Source: a virus. Taken from it: a stretch of 22,191 nt of DNA. Where the stretch lies: IMG/VR virus record IMGVR_UViG_3300032088_000103, positions 1 to 22,191 of that record; one strand, 5' to 3'. This document shows, in pieces, positions 1 through 7,431 of this stretch; positions within the stretch are counted from its first letter, which is position 1, and every line of letters begins with the position of its first letter. Position numbers and translations under genes: made by a program. Under the pieces are notes generated by a model. The model was not told where the DNA came from. It did not search any database and saw only the letters and a program-made list of their open reading frames with translations.

Positions 1-1
1 G

Positions 2-3000
2 ATGGTTCCAGATGTTGATGGAGCAGAACTGTATTCAAAAGATCTAGCTACATCAGCTGATTTTCTTTTATCTTCTATGGATAAATTATTTAAAATTAAA
101 AGAATTGAATTTTTAGATAAAGTTAAGATTAGAGAAAAGAAACTTAGAGAAGGAGGTGCAGCACTACTTTCCTTAGATACAGAAACAGATTTACAAAAGC
201 TGTATGACTTTATGTTAGAGTTTGATGAGGATGGTAACTTTACAGGGTTGTATACACAAAGAATAGGGCAACAATACTATTCACAGAAGACTGCTTTAAG
301 AGATCAGTTATATGATATTAATGGCAAGCCAATTAAATATAGACCTGTATATTCTTTAGTTAATGCTAAACAAAAAGATCTAGACTGGAACAAACAAGTC
401 TATCTTAAAAGAAAAGCATTTGGAGATTTTATGAATGCAGAAATTTATGAAGATGGACAACTCCGTTCTGGCAAGTATCATAAGTATACAGATGATTTCA
501 TTAAGATAAGAGCAAAGTTTGAGTACTTTCAACCTTGGTCTAATGGTGAAGGAGGCAACTGGGTAAAAAAATCAGGTGTTTCTAAACTAGCCTATGAATC
601 ATTTAGAAGAAAATATTATCAAGAACAACCATATACAAAAATGTATAAGGATGATCAAAAAGATCCTACAGGAGTTGTATTAGAAAATCAATCATATCCT
701 TCTGTAAGACCAGAGTATGTAGAAACAAAAGATTCATATATAGATGCTAAAGGTAATGAGGTTTCTTTACTCAATAAAAAGTATGAGGCCATAATGAATC
801 CTACTGATGCATTAGGACAAGCCAGAAAAAACTTCTATGAAATATTTATAAATGATTATGAGTCTATGCTGGATTCCTTACCTAAATCAGTGAGGAATAA
901 GATGTTAGGTAAAGTGCCAATTATAAGAAATAACTTAGTTAGAGATCTTACAGAAAGACCACCAATATTTACAAAACTTTTCCCTAGAATGGTAAGAAGT
1001 GTTAGACAGTTTTTTACAACAACGTCAACACAAAGAATTGTTCAAGTAGATAATGATGGAAATCTGATAGATACTTTGCCTATCTATTATACTGGCTCAG
1101 CAGGGGTTGATGGTGCATTGGAGCAGGTACAGAATGAGATGGATGTGCTTAGACAAGAAAGAAAAGAAGGTAAAATTACTTTAAATGTATATGAAAAGAA
1201 AAGAGCACTGCTAGAGGCACAGTTTGCATCATTGAGAAACAAGCCTACAAAAGGTCAGCTTGAAAAAGATATGGTCAAAAGTATGATTAAGTTTAGTACA
1301 ATGGCTGAGAACTTTGAAGCAATGAGTGAAATAGAAGATTCACTTCAGGCTATAATTAAGGTTATAGAGATGAGACAGTATCAAGCACCGGGAGCAGTTA
1401 CCTATGTTGGTAAAATGATTGATAAGGCAAAAGGTTCTATAACAAAAGAGGTTGGTAAGAAAAACTATGATGGTTTACAAAGTAATGCAGCTAGAAGGGC
1501 TCATCATTATATGAAGATGACGTTTTATGATAATGATCAGATTACTCAAGGTGCTATAGAAAAAACTACAAACTTACTAGTAAATGCATCTTCATTAGCA
1601 TATGTAGCTTTTAACGTGTTTGGTAACTTTAATAACCTTACTATTGGTCAGTTGAATAATGCAATTGAAGCAATGGGTGGTTTATACTTTACGGGACAAG
1701 GATATAAGAGAGCACAACAAGACTTTGCTTATACAGCAGTACAAGGAATAATTCAAAGAACTCCTGATGCTATAGGAGACTTTGCAGACTTTACTGGTAG
1801 AGTTGCAACTTTAAATAAAGTTAAGCTAAAGAAAGGTAATTATGATATTAAGAAGCCATTGTCATTATATGAGTGGTTATCAGATCATTATTACATGATG
1901 GATAATGATGCAGATATTAGAGAAACATTTAGTGGTAGAGAAGATAGTGGCACTCTATGGGAAAGATTTACAAGCTTTGGTTATTCATTTAACCAAGGTG
2001 CTGAGTACTATGCACAGAGTACAGTAGGTCATGCCATACTATATAGTACCTTTTTAACAGATGGTAATGAGACGTTGAGTATACGTGAAGCATGGGATTG
2101 GGATGCTGAAACTCAAACAGCAACTTTAAAAGAAGGTTTTGATACAGTTATAGATAAAAGATCTGGATTTACACAGCCTTACAATGATACTTACAGAGCA
2201 AGATTAAGAAACAGAATACGTGAAGTTAATAAGCAAATTCACGGTAACTATGCAAGAGAAGATAGAATGGTAATTCAAAATAACTTCTTAGGTATACTTA
2301 TAGCACAGTTTCATAAGTGGGTTATGCCTGCATTTAGAGCAAGGTTCCAACAACAATACTATGATCAGAATTTAGGTTGGATTGAAGGTAGATACAAGTC
2401 TCTGTATAAGTTTATAAAATATATGGGTGGTGTGACTTACTATGGCAATAGAGTAATGCAAGAGCAAGGCATGGGATCATACGGAGCAAACCTAGGTGCA
2501 GGCTTTAAGGAAGCATATGGTTATACAGAAAACTTAAGCGGTGAAGAATTCTATGATGCAAATAAAGGAACCATGCTACTTAAAAATGTATACAGAACAT
2601 TAGGTGAAGCATTTTTAATAATGAACTTATTTATTTTAACATCAATATTAAAAGGTGCAGATGATGATGATGAAGGATTAGAAAGAAAACTTAAAAACTT
2701 TATAGCTTATACTGCAGATAGATCTAAGCAAGAAATGGTAATGTTTGTTCCACTACCAGGACTTGGTGGATTTCAACAATTATATCAAATGGCCAAAACA
2801 CCTATTGCATCTACAAGAACCTTGGGTGAACTTGGTGAAGCAATGGAGTTAAGTGTACAGACTCCTGTTAAGTGGTTAATTTTATCTGACGAAGAGTTCA
2901 TGCAGGATAGCAGTATTGTTTATCAAAACAAACCAAGAAAGGGTGAATTAAAATTAGCAAAGAACTGGTATGATGTTTTACCTCTACTTTATTCAATACA

Positions 3001-3046
3001 AAAATTCTTTTCCTTTGAAAAAAATAATGACTTTTATATTAAATAA
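2..3046 (+). CDS. Giant phage virion-type protein, C-terminal 1014 residues (5' end outside window)
   Basis: The reading frame is open from the left edge to a TAA at 3044-3046. The ATG at position 2 is simply the first codon seen, so the true start probably lies upstream. The visible part is mostly helical and charged. It has a hydrophobic stretch near residues 525-560 and a likely membrane segment near 872-888, followed by an acidic ADDDDE run. A stretch near residues 741-785 (IHGNY, then QFHKWVMPAFRARF) and the C-terminal TPVKWLI region resemble, from memory, the C-terminal parts of very large proteins in crAss-like and other Bacteroidota phages, some thought to enter the cell with the DNA. 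I see no catalytic motif. It precedes a holin gene on the same strand, which fits a late gene. The role as virion or ejected protein is inferred; the reading frame itself is certain. Confidence 0.75.
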   Translation: MVPDVDGAELYSKDLATSADFLLSSMDKLFKIKRIEFLDKVKIREKKLREGGAALLSLDTETDLQKLYDFMLEFDEDGNFTGLYTQRIGQQYYSQKTALRDQLYDINGKPIKYRPVYSLVNAKQKDLDWNKQVYLKRKAFGDFMNAEIYEDGQLRSGKYHKYTDDFIKIRAKFEYFQPWSNGEGGNWVKKSGVSKLAYESFRRKYYQEQPYTKMYKDDQKDPTGVVLENQSYPSVRPEYVETKDSYIDAKGNEVSLLNKKYEAIMNPTDALGQARKNFYEIFINDYESMLDSLPKSVRNKMLGKVPIIRNNLVRDLTERPPIFTKLFPRMVRSVRQFFTTTSTQRIVQVDNDGNLIDTLPIYYTGSAGVDGALEQVQNEMDVLRQERKEGKITLNVYEKKRALLEAQFASLRNKPTKGQLEKDMVKSMIKFSTMAENFEAMSEIEDSLQAIIKVIEMRQYQAPGAVTYVGKMIDKAKGSITKEVGKKNYDGLQSNAARRAHHYMKMTFYDNDQITQGAIEKTTNLLVNASSLAYVAFNVFGNFNNLTIGQLNNAIEAMGGLYFTGQGYKRAQQDFAYTAVQGIIQRTPDAIGDFADFTGRVATLNKVKLKKGNYDIKKPLSLYEWLSDHYYMMDNDADIRETFSGREDSGTLWERFTSFGYSFNQGAEYYAQSTVGHAILYSTFLTDGNETLSIREAWDWDAETQTATLKEGFDTVIDKRSGFTQPYNDTYRARLRNRIREVNKQIHGNYAREDRMVIQNNFLGILIAQFHKWVMPAFRARFQQQYYDQNLGWIEGRYKSLYKFIKYMGGVTYYGNRVMQEQGMGSYGANLGAGFKEAYGYTENLSGEEFYDANKGTMLLKNVYRTLGEAFLIMNLFILTSILKGADDDDEGLERKLKNFIAYTADRSKQEMVMFVPLPGLGGFQQLYQMAKTPIASTRTLGELGEAMELSVQTPVKWLILSDEEFMQDSSIVYQNKPRKGELKLAKNWYDVLPLLYSIQKFFSFEKNNDFYIK

Positions 3047-3087
3047 TAAAATTAACAGGTTTAAATCTAGAAGATGCCACATATATT

Positions 3088-3107
3088 GTTTATATTATAG
3101 TATAAAC
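3088..3107 (+). promoter_or_regulatory. 20-bp AT-rich palindrome upstream of the holin gene (candidate promoter/operator)
   Basis: The arms GTTTATA (3088-3094) and TATAAAC (3101-3107) are perfectly complementary around a 6-base centre. TAGTATA sits at 3098-3104, 35 bases before the holin ATG. Equal-length palindromes with the same heptamer occur at 6707-6726 and 19516-19535. A weak hairpin in the read-through RNA from the preceding gene is an alternative; the stem has too little GC to be a good terminator. Confidence 0.4.
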
Positions 3108-3138
3108 CTTTAGGATTAAAGCATAATAAGACTAATCA

Positions 3139-3552
3139 ATGACAACTAAATTATCTATAGTGAGTATAACAGCATTCTGTACGTACCTGTGTACGTACTT
3201 TTTTGATTTATCAATGGCAAACATGGAACAATACTTAGCTGTTTGTTCAGTATTATGGCTAGACGGAATATTTGGAGTATGGGCTGGCTGTAAAAGAGAA
3301 GGGTTTAAAACTTATAAAGCATTAAGAATTACTAGAAACACCTTTGTGTGGATAGCTATTCTGACTGTCATCCTTATGGTAGAGAGAGGTTTTGCAGGAA
3401 CAGGTTGGCTATCCGAGGTGGTTGTAGTACCTTTCATGATACTACAACTTATAAGTGCTTTGAAGAATGCTTCTATGGCAGGCCTAATAAAGACAGCAGA
3501 GCTTAATAAAATTTTAGATAGAATTGACAATCACAAAGGACTTAGAAAATAG
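3139..3552 (+). CDS. Phage holin, four predicted transmembrane segments (holin family 4-like)
   Basis: This 137-residue protein has hydrophobic segments at about residues 5-24, 32-50, 69-83 and 94-111, and a charged C-terminal tail ending at GLRK. The pattern WLDGIFGVWAG followed by a basic loop (KREGFKTYKALRITRN) and further helices resembles the phage holin_4 / toxin-secretion holin family, where a D-x2-x-G-V motif closes the first conserved helix. Such proteins form holes in the inner membrane and time lysis. Translation starts at ATG 3139 after an AT-rich leader. The last 11 bases overlap, tail to tail, the end of the minus-strand lipoprotein gene. No endolysin is recognisable nearby. A second holin-like gene of another family lies at 8627-9091, so one of the two may have a different membrane role. 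Confidence 0.75.
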   Translation: MTTKLSIVSITAFCTYLCTYFFDLSMANMEQYLAVCSVLWLDGIFGVWAGCKREGFKTYKALRITRNTFVWIAILTVILMVERGFAGTGWLSEVVVVPFMILQLISALKNASMAGLIKTAELNKILDRIDNHKGLRK

Positions 3553-3736
3553 AGTCCTTTTTTAATGAGTCAATATATTTAGCTCTATCATATGCATCTT
3601 GTATTGAGTCTTGCTTAGTATAGATAATAGTTTTACCTTCATCAACATACCAGTCTAATACATCCGGATCCTTATCAGGATTATACTGTGGCTTGCAACC
3701 TAGGCAAACCAACAGTAATAATACACTAACCTTCAC
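3542..3736 (-). CDS. Small predicted lipoprotein coupled to nrdA (possible outer spanin)
   Basis: This 64-residue protein starts with a short signal peptide (MKVSVLLLLVCLGC) and a plausible though non-ideal lipobox, with Cys14 as the lipidation site preceded by Gly. The remaining 50 residues are hydrophilic and charged. The frame contains no ATG. The only sensible start is the GTG at 3736-3734, which lies inside the last codons of nrdA and gives an 11-base overlap that suggests translational coupling. The 3' end overlaps the end of the holin gene from the other strand. Size, lipidation and proximity to a holin recall outer-membrane spanin subunits such as Rz1, but an inner-membrane partner is not obvious and the gene lies on the opposite strand to the holin. 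The spanin role is therefore speculative; a secreted or surface lipoprotein is the safer call. Confidence 0.6.
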   Translation of the reverse strand: MKVSVLLLLVCLGCKPQYNPDKDPDVLDWYVDEGKTIIYTKQDSIQDAYDRAKYIDSLKKDSIF

Positions 3737-5378
3737 AACTACTACATTCTAAAATGTTTCTTGCAAAGTCTTGTGCACTACTCTTACTAAACTGATAGTA
3801 TAAAGTTTTTACACCTTCTTCCCAGGCATACATATATAACTTATTTATATCTTTAGCTGAGACAGATGGATCTATCATTAAGTTTAATGACTGTGATTGA
3901 TCAATATACTTTTGTCTTTGTGCTGCCTGCAACACAATCTCTTTTGGAGATATCTCTACAAATGATTTAAATACTTCTTTAGTAGGAAAGTCTAAGTGTT
4001 GAACACTACCATCTTTCTTTAGTATAGACTTCCAAGTCTTGTCTGTATTTAGACCATACTTCTCAAGCTCCTCTTCTAAAAACGGGTTCTTATAGATAGT
4101 CTTAGACTTAGCAAGATCTTTAATAAAGTAATTAGACTTGATAGGCTCTATACCCATAGATACAGCACCATGTATAAAAGAACTAGACTTAGTAGGAGCA
4201 ATAGCCATAAGAGTAGTGTTAGCATATCCTTCTCTTAGAGATGTGTATCCGTAGTCATTATGCAACTCTCTAGAAGCAATCTCACTTCTGTCTTTTAGTG
4301 TTCTAAAGATTTCACTATTTAATCCTTTAGCTTGTAGTGAGTCAAACTCAAGAAGCTTAGATTGAAACAATGAGTGATACCCTAACACACCAAGACCAAT
4401 TGCTCTATGTTTTTCAGCAAAGTTAAATGCTCTCTTCATGCCTGGCATAGTCTCAGATTTAATAATGAATTCATCCATTACTGCATTTAAGAAATACACA
4501 TATGTTTCAATTGCATCAGTTTCTTTTATCTGATCCCAGTGTAATAAGTTAATAGACCCAAGGCAGCATACAAAAGAGTTATAACTATCTGTAGGAAGTT
4601 GAATCTCTGAACATAAGTTTGATGCTGTGATCTCCATTCCAAGTTCTTTGTAAGGAGAGTTATTATTAGAGTTGTCTTTAAACATAATATAAGGAAAGCC
4701 AAACTCACTTCTGTTCTGAATAATTTTTGCCCACACCTTACGCTTACTTTTATCTCCTTCTTTCATTTCATTCATCCACTGATCTGTAACTGTAACTCCA
4801 TACTGTAAGTTTTGTATAGGGTTACCTTCTGTTCCTATGTCTAAGAACTCTGAGATGTCTGGATGTTCAACTGGTAGGTATACTGCACAAGCACCACGTC
4901 TTGCCTCAGATTGCTTGCATACATCTACTACTGTATCATAAATCTTAGCATAATGAACTGGCCCATCAGCAAAACCACCTGTAGATATTTCTGTTCCTCT
5001 TGCTCTAATGTTTCCAATAAAAGCACTTGTACCTCCCCCATATTTACTCATCATTCCAATTTCACGCCCTGCATTTAATATGCTATCTAAGTTGTCATCA
5101 ACATTAGATCCGTAACAGCTTATAGGCAAACCTTTTTGTTTACCAAAGTTAATCCATACAGGAGTAGACAGAGAGTAAAACCCTCTTGCCATGTAGTCCT
5201 CAAACTTTTCTGCAAAGCCTTTTATATTCAAATACTTTTCTGCTTTTATAGCAATGTCTTTGATTCTTTGTTCAGGGCTTTCTGATATATATCCTCTTGA
5301 TAAAAATGTGCGGCTATCTTCATTTAGCCAGTAGTATTTATTATATTCCATTATTGTTGGTTTATTAGAATAAGTCAT
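3726..5378 (-). CDS. nrdA: Class I ribonucleotide reductase large (alpha) subunit
   Basis: It reduces ribonucleotides to deoxyribonucleotides with NrdB. The 550 residues (from the ATG at 5378) carry the full catalytic set: Cys88 in ISCYG; Asn254, Cys256 and Glu258 in NLCSEIQLP; Cys271 in FVCCLGS; the radical-transfer pair Tyr527-Tyr528 in TLYYQ; and a C-terminal redox pair CSSC (545-548). The protein begins about where the catalytic domain starts in cellular enzymes of roughly 760 residues. The N-terminal ATP-cone is absent, so dATP feedback inhibition through that domain should be missing. A TTG one codon upstream (5381) is possible, but ATG is preferred. The start overlaps the nrdB stop by 14 bases, and the end overlaps the lipoprotein gene by 11 bases, so the three are probably one transcript. 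Identity is certain from the motifs. Confidence 0.97.
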   Translation of the reverse strand: MTYSNKPTIMEYNKYYWLNEDSRTFLSRGYISESPEQRIKDIAIKAEKYLNIKGFAEKFEDYMARGFYSLSTPVWINFGKQKGLPISCYGSNVDDNLDSILNAGREIGMMSKYGGGTSAFIGNIRARGTEISTGGFADGPVHYAKIYDTVVDVCKQSEARRGACAVYLPVEHPDISEFLDIGTEGNPIQNLQYGVTVTDQWMNEMKEGDKSKRKVWAKIIQNRSEFGFPYIMFKDNSNNNSPYKELGMEITASNLCSEIQLPTDSYNSFVCCLGSINLLHWDQIKETDAIETYVYFLNAVMDEFIIKSETMPGMKRAFNFAEKHRAIGLGVLGYHSLFQSKLLEFDSLQAKGLNSEIFRTLKDRSEIASRELHNDYGYTSLREGYANTTLMAIAPTKSSSFIHGAVSMGIEPIKSNYFIKDLAKSKTIYKNPFLEEELEKYGLNTDKTWKSILKKDGSVQHLDFPTKEVFKSFVEISPKEIVLQAAQRQKYIDQSQSLNLMIDPSVSAKDINKLYMYAWEEGVKTLYYQFSKSSAQDFARNILECSSCEG

Positions 5379-6345
5379 CAACTGTGATGCTCTTACTTTT
5401 TTTATTATAGTCTACACTCTTTTTGTAAAAGAAGTCTCCTTCTTTGGTTCCAGTTATCTCTATGTCAAACCATTCTACTGATTTTAATATTTCTCTATCT
5501 ACTTCAAAGATTGGTTTCATACCTATCTTTTCTAGAGAGTTATTAAATCTGTTTTTTATAAAGTGGTAGATAGTTTGCTTTGGTAGGAAATCTAATTCCC
5601 CTTGCTCAAAGATCCAATCTAGTATACCACATTCTGCTCTATATGCTTTTCTACATGCAGAATAAATAAGCTCCTCAAACTCTGCATCAAACCACTCAGG
5701 GTTTTCTTTTTTAATAATATTGATAATCTCAGCACCAAAGTTTCCGTGTATTTCTTCTTCTTTGCTAGTGGCCTCAACAACATTAGATATACCTTTAAGT
5801 ACATTTTTTTCTTTATTGAAACTCATCATAATTAAGAACTGACTAAATAGACTTACATGCTCTATAAATAAAGAGAACAGCAATACAGACTTAGTATACA
5901 TTTTATTATCTCTAGAACGTGTGCCATCTAAGTACTTTTTTAAATACTTAAGTCTACCTTCTATTGCAGGTACTTCAACTACTGATTGAAATTCTTTCTC
6001 TAATCCTAGTATTCTAAGTAGCCTAGCATAAGCATCTTTGTGTCTTACTTCTGACTCAGCAAAAGTAAAGCCTACATCACCTACTTCTGTGATTGGCATT
6101 CTCTTATAAAGATCTCCCCAAAAGGTTTTAACATTAACTTCTATTTGTGCAATAGCAAGCATTGTTTTTTTAATTACATCTTTTTCTTCTTTAGATATAG
6201 TTACCTTAAAGTCTTGTATGTCTTCTGTAAAATTAAATTCTGTATCTATCCAGTAAGAATGTCTTATAGCATCTTTATATGCTAATAGTTGGGGATACTC
6301 ATAAGGCAATATATTTGTTCTAGGTTTAAAGATGTCTTTGTTCAT
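5365..6345 (-). CDS. nrdB: Class I ribonucleotide reductase small (beta) subunit
   Basis: This 326-residue protein builds the radical needed by NrdA. By comparison with the E. coli enzyme, the dimetal ligands are Glu99 and His102 (E-V-R-H), Glu162 (FIEHVSLF), and Glu197 and His200 (EEIH). The first ligand position, Asp84 in E. coli, is probably Glu69 here. Tyr106, four residues after His102, matches the radical tyrosine Tyr122, so a tyrosyl radical type is expected. The acidic C-terminus (TVDDLF) is the kind of tail that docks NrdB onto NrdA. Start at ATG 6345. A hairpin followed by a T run (6366-6394) sits in the 91-base leader. The gene is first of the three-gene nrdB-nrdA-lipoprotein unit and overlaps nrdA. 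Confidence 0.96.
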   Translation of the reverse strand: MNKDIFKPRTNILPYEYPQLLAYKDAIRHSYWIDTEFNFTEDIQDFKVTISKEEKDVIKKTMLAIAQIEVNVKTFWGDLYKRMPITEVGDVGFTFAESEVRHKDAYARLLRILGLEKEFQSVVEVPAIEGRLKYLKKYLDGTRSRDNKMYTKSVLLFSLFIEHVSLFSQFLIMMSFNKEKNVLKGISNVVEATSKEEEIHGNFGAEIINIIKKENPEWFDAEFEELIYSACRKAYRAECGILDWIFEQGELDFLPKQTIYHFIKNRFNNSLEKIGMKPIFEVDREILKSVEWFDIEITGTKEGDFFYKKSVDYNKKSKSITVDDLF

Positions 6346-6365
6346 AAGGTTATTTATTAAGGATT

Positions 6366-6394
6366 AAAAAGCCACACCCTGAAAAGAGTGCAGC
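6366..6394 (-). terminator. Hairpin plus T run between the 62-codon gene and nrdB (terminator or leader attenuator)
   Basis: Read on the minus strand, GCTGCACTCT (6394-6385) pairs with AGGGTGTGGC (6380-6371) around a TTTC loop, giving 10 pairs of which three are G-U. TTTTT follows directly. It lies 20 bases before the nrdB start, so it may end the upstream small transcript or act as an attenuator in the nrd leader. Stability was judged by eye. Confidence 0.45.
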
Positions 6395-6436
6395 TAGGTA
6401 AGTATAATTTAGTCAAAATTTTTTAGACAATAAAAT

Positions 6437-6625
6437 TTATGACTTCATATTTGCATAAGTGAATGTAAAAAATATAAGACCTATCTCAATACCATTTACC
6501 CAACGGTATTCATTGTCTTCACACAGTACTTCACAATTAATAGTTTTTAAACCAAGGAGTGTCTCAGTAGGTAAAAACTCAATGCTGAATTTATTTTTAA
6601 AAATTATTGGATCTACTTTATTCAT
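6437..6625 (-). CDS. Small protein of unknown function, 62 residues
   Basis: I cannot assign a function. The protein has a soluble N-terminal half containing two cysteines (NCEVLCEDNEYRW) and a hydrophobic C-terminal stretch (GIEIGLIFFTFTY) that could be a strand or a short membrane segment. Start at ATG 6625. The gene points away from the palindromic control region 6626-6777 and towards nrdB. An overlapping plus-strand frame (6459-6650) is rejected because the minus-strand frame has the more protein-like composition and lies in the same direction as nrdB. The gene is probably real, but small size leaves doubt. Confidence 0.55.
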   Translation of the reverse strand: MNKVDPIIFKNKFSIEFLPTETLLGLKTINCEVLCEDNEYRWVNGIEIGLIFFTFTYANMKS

Positions 6626-6670
6626 ATGTTTGTTATTAAAAGATTTATAGATTTTTTTAAGAGAAATTTT

Positions 6671-6687
6671 GTATATTATCTATATAC
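6671..6687. promoter_or_regulatory. AT-rich palindrome in the divergent control region
   Basis: GTATAT (6671-6676) and ATATAC (6682-6687) are perfect inverted arms around TATCT. The preceding bases give TTTGTATATTAT, repeated almost exactly at 6743-6754, upstream of the 55-codon gene. This suggests a repeated promoter or repressor-binding element. Confidence 0.35.
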
Positions 6688-6706
6688 ATTTCTGACCAAC
6701 TATTTA

Positions 6707-6726
6707 CAAATATACTATTATATTTG
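6707..6726. promoter_or_regulatory. 20-bp palindrome between divergent transcription units (candidate operator/promoter)
   Basis: CAAATATA (6707-6714) and TATATTTG (6719-6726) are perfect inverted arms around CTAT. TAGTATA reads on the minus strand at 6717-6711, directed towards the 62-codon gene and nrdB. Another TAGTATA reads on the plus strand at 6755-6761, 17 bases before the 55-codon gene. The region separates the minus-strand nrd unit from the plus-strand late block. Confidence 0.45.
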
Positions 6727-6777
6727 ATTAGGTTCTTTAAAATTTGTATATTATTAGTATAGTAATGTAAATTAAAA

Positions 6778-6945
6778 ATGATGATCAAGAAAATTTTACA
6801 CGTAGTATGGACATTTAGCCTACAGGACTATTGGAAATGGGCCTGGTCTAAGACAGAAGTTGACGAAAAAGTTATTGCTGGTGCTAAAGAAACTAAGAAA
6901 AGAACTAAAGCTGCAGTAAAAGCACTTAAAGGTAAAAAGAAGTAA
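6778..6945 (+). CDS. Small basic protein, 55 residues, first gene of the late block
   Basis: The protein has an aromatic-rich N-terminal half (DYWKWAW) and a strongly basic C-terminus (KKRTKAAVKALKGKKK). Its middle part (VDEKVIAGAKETKKRTKAA) is a likely amphipathic helix. It resembles tiny helical proteins commonly found among phage structural genes, but I cannot name a family. Start at ATG 6778, with a second ATG immediately after. Its TAA overlaps the ATG of the next gene (TAATG), which supports real, coupled translation. It lies just downstream of the palindromic region and probably heads the late transcript. Confidence 0.65.
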   Translation: MMIKKILHVVWTFSLQDYWKWAWSKTEVDEKVIAGAKETKKRTKAAVKALKGKKK

Positions 6946-7046
6946 TGAGACAAGTATGTTTATTAATACAATGGTTATCAGGTGGTAGATTATGTTTAGG
7001 GCATTGCCGTGATGGACTATGTAAAAAAACTAAAAGCAATATATAA
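6945..7046 (+). CDS. Cysteine-rich mini-protein, 33 residues
   Basis: This very short gene is supported mainly by its context: its ATG overlaps the previous TAA, and its own TAA overlaps the next ATG (TAATGA). The protein has four cysteines (5, 17, 21, 26) and His20, with C-x3-C-x4-C in CLGHCRDGLC. That arrangement could bind zinc or another metal, or form disulfides. The C-terminus is basic (CKKTKSN). I do not recognise a named family. No membrane segment is obvious, although LLIQWL is hydrophobic. Confidence 0.55.
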   Translation: MRQVCLLIQWLSGGRLCLGHCRDGLCKKTKSNI

Positions 7047-7195
7047 TGAACGATTGGCAATTAGAAATAGCTTTTCACTGGCCACATAATAGACTAGCCT
7101 TGGGCTGGGATTACATTGCACCAGATGAGACAGCTGATTATACTACAGTTAAACTTTACTTGCTCATAGCAACATTAACATTTGATGTATCATGA
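7046..7195 (+). CDS. Conserved-type small phage protein, 49 residues
   Basis: The sequence has a distinctive pattern: an aromatic N-terminus, HWPHNRLALGWDYI, PDE, then TTVKLYLLIATLTFD. From memory this W-P-x2-R-x-A-L-G-W pattern followed by a hydrophobic strand recurs in tiny proteins of many tailed phages, usually near structural genes, with no known function. The alternating hydrophobic end (TVKLYLLIATLTFDV) suggests beta strands. The gene is coupled on both sides: its ATG overlaps the previous TAA, and its TGA overlaps the next ATG (ATGA). It is confidently a gene; the role is unknown. Confidence 0.7.
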   Translation: MNDWQLEIAFHWPHNRLALGWDYIAPDETADYTTVKLYLLIATLTFDVS

Positions 7196-7428
7196 AGAAA
7201 AATAAAAAAGGTGGAGGCCTAAAAGCTCAAAAAATGACAAGACAAAAAGCCAAACTACTTTGTAAAATGGCTGAGGGTGGTGAAGCAGCAATGGATAATA
7301 TTATGATGAGCTCTATGGAGCAAAAGATGACTAAAGGTGGAGATGCTAAAAGAGTTGCATCTTCTGCTGATGGCACATCAAAAATGCAGTCATATAAATT
7401 AGGTGGTTGGACCCACTCAGGAAAATAA
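7192..7428 (+). CDS. Small basic Met/Lys/Gly-Gly-rich protein, 78 residues
   Basis: The protein is rich in lysine, methionine and glycine, with recurring basic-then-Gly-Gly motifs (KKGGG, AEGG, TKGG, YKLGG) and a central Met-rich helix (MDNIMMSSMEQKM). Two other small proteins in this late block, at 9097-9354 and 17553-17735, share this Gly-Gly style, suggesting a family of tiny virion-associated proteins. The start overlaps the previous stop (ATGA), and the fibre-like gene follows after 3 bases. I do not recognise a named domain. A nucleic-acid-binding or packing role is possible from the charge, but unproven. Confidence 0.65.
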   Translation: MKKNKKGGGLKAQKMTRQKAKLLCKMAEGGEAAMDNIMMSSMEQKMTKGGDAKRVASSADGTSKMQSYKLGGWTHSGK

Positions 7429-7431
7429 GAT

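Noticed and set aside
6459-6650. Plus-strand 63-codon frame opposite the 62-codon minus-strand gene
   Set aside because: It is Ser/Pro/Ile-rich and less protein-like, and it runs head-on into the divergent control region. The minus-strand frame fits the direction of the nrd unit.
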